Part shown: piece after piece, positions 63,575 through 64,000 of the stretch | How the letters are laid out: every line of letters starts with the position of its first letter | Position numbering within the stretch: the stretch's first letter is position 1 | Assembly: GCA_034231615.1 (NCBI GenBank) | Contig: CM067299.1 | Coordinates: 15,429,863-15,493,862 of the forward strand | Length of the DNA stretch: 64,000 nucleotides | Reading direction: 5' to 3' | Origin: Meghimatium bilineatum | Lineage: Eukaryota > Mollusca > Gastropoda > Stylommatophora > Philomycidae | The notes under the pieces: generated by a model | The model's input: the letters and a program-made list of their open reading frames with translations, nothing else | Told to the model about the DNA's origin: nothing | The model's database searches: none | Made by a program: the position numbers and the translations under genes

Positions 63575-64000
63575 CTGGAAATAAAAGGTTACAAATATGC
63601 AGTTATCAAACATTCATATGTTACTTCCAACATTAATATAATACAAATCAAGCATATCAGGTACATAACATTATCTTTTTTAGCGTACATTCTCAAACGT
63701 ATTTAAACTCAAGCCTTTTGAACTTAACTCGGAACATTCATTTGTTTAAATGGTGAAAATCTAGTATAGGTCTCCGTTGGACTACAAATAGCGCACTGTT
63801 TACATTAACGTCAAGTATTTCCCTTGAACAGCCAATCATATCGATAGACGCCGCAGACGAGAATTCTTAAGAATTAATTATTAATTCTAAATGCTAATTC
63901 TAATCTTTAAAGCCCCCCCCCCAAAAAAAAACCAACAACCTATAAACTAAATAAAATCCTTTAATCTCCCCCCCCACACCAAAATCGATAACATTACGCA
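63575..64000. other. Intron upstream of the first visible exon
   Basis: AT-rich with C-runs near 63913 and 63968. No initiator exon ending in phase 1 could be found, so the 5' exon is taken to lie beyond the window. Confidence 0.5.

Overview
The window is AT-rich animal DNA. There is no operon-like gene packing; the only convincing host gene is split into very small exons between long introns full of repeats, and the rest is tandem arrays and dead transposons. The many tRNA-derived SINEs, RTE/CR1-like LINE fragments and unrelated minisatellites fit an invertebrate, possibly a mollusc such as a cephalopod. That taxonomic guess is weak, and no marker in the window settles it.

The host gene lies on the minus strand and runs from beyond the right edge to about 13.9 kb. 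I reconstruct nine exons (63471-63574, 62389-62511, 59188-59284, 56524-56696, 45721-45786, 44074-44117, 40638-40677, 18806-18844, 13984-14028). All joining phases agree and together they give 242 residues plus a stop codon. The product is a nucleoplasmin/nucleophosmin-family histone chaperone: a beta-barrel core, an acidic tract, a bipartite-type nuclear localisation signal, two more acidic tracts and a lysine-rich tail. The first exon, with the start codon and promoter, is outside the window. One intron appears to use a GC-AG splice pair. A polyadenylation signal follows the stop codon by 45 bases.

Region by region: 1-13.9 kb is the 3' flank of the gene, with minisatellites (21, 28, 43, 12+44 and 32 bp units), LINE 3'-end fragments, an RNase H domain fragment and SINEs. 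14-40.6 kb is mostly one 21.8 kb intron plus the terminal intron. It holds a 1.8 kb array of TGATAAG-containing units, a 38 bp array of about 27 units, a 25 bp array, MITEs, SINEs and LINE pieces. 40.6-56.5 kb holds the acidic-tail exons, a YADD-bearing reverse transcriptase relic, oppositely oriented LINE pieces and a nearly perfect array of thirty 50 bp units. 56.5-64 kb holds the core-domain exons, with further SINEs, a 21 bp array and a MITE.

The most interesting signal is the 50 bp array. Read in the direction of transcription of the gene, every unit has a strong 5' splice-site sequence (GTAAGTAT), and 27 of 30 also have AATAAA. This would make it an intronic block of alternating U1 sites and polyadenylation signals. 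Other useful observations are clean nested insertions with target-site duplications, a hAT-type MITE inside a LINE, and several arrays that seem to have grown out of transposon sequence.
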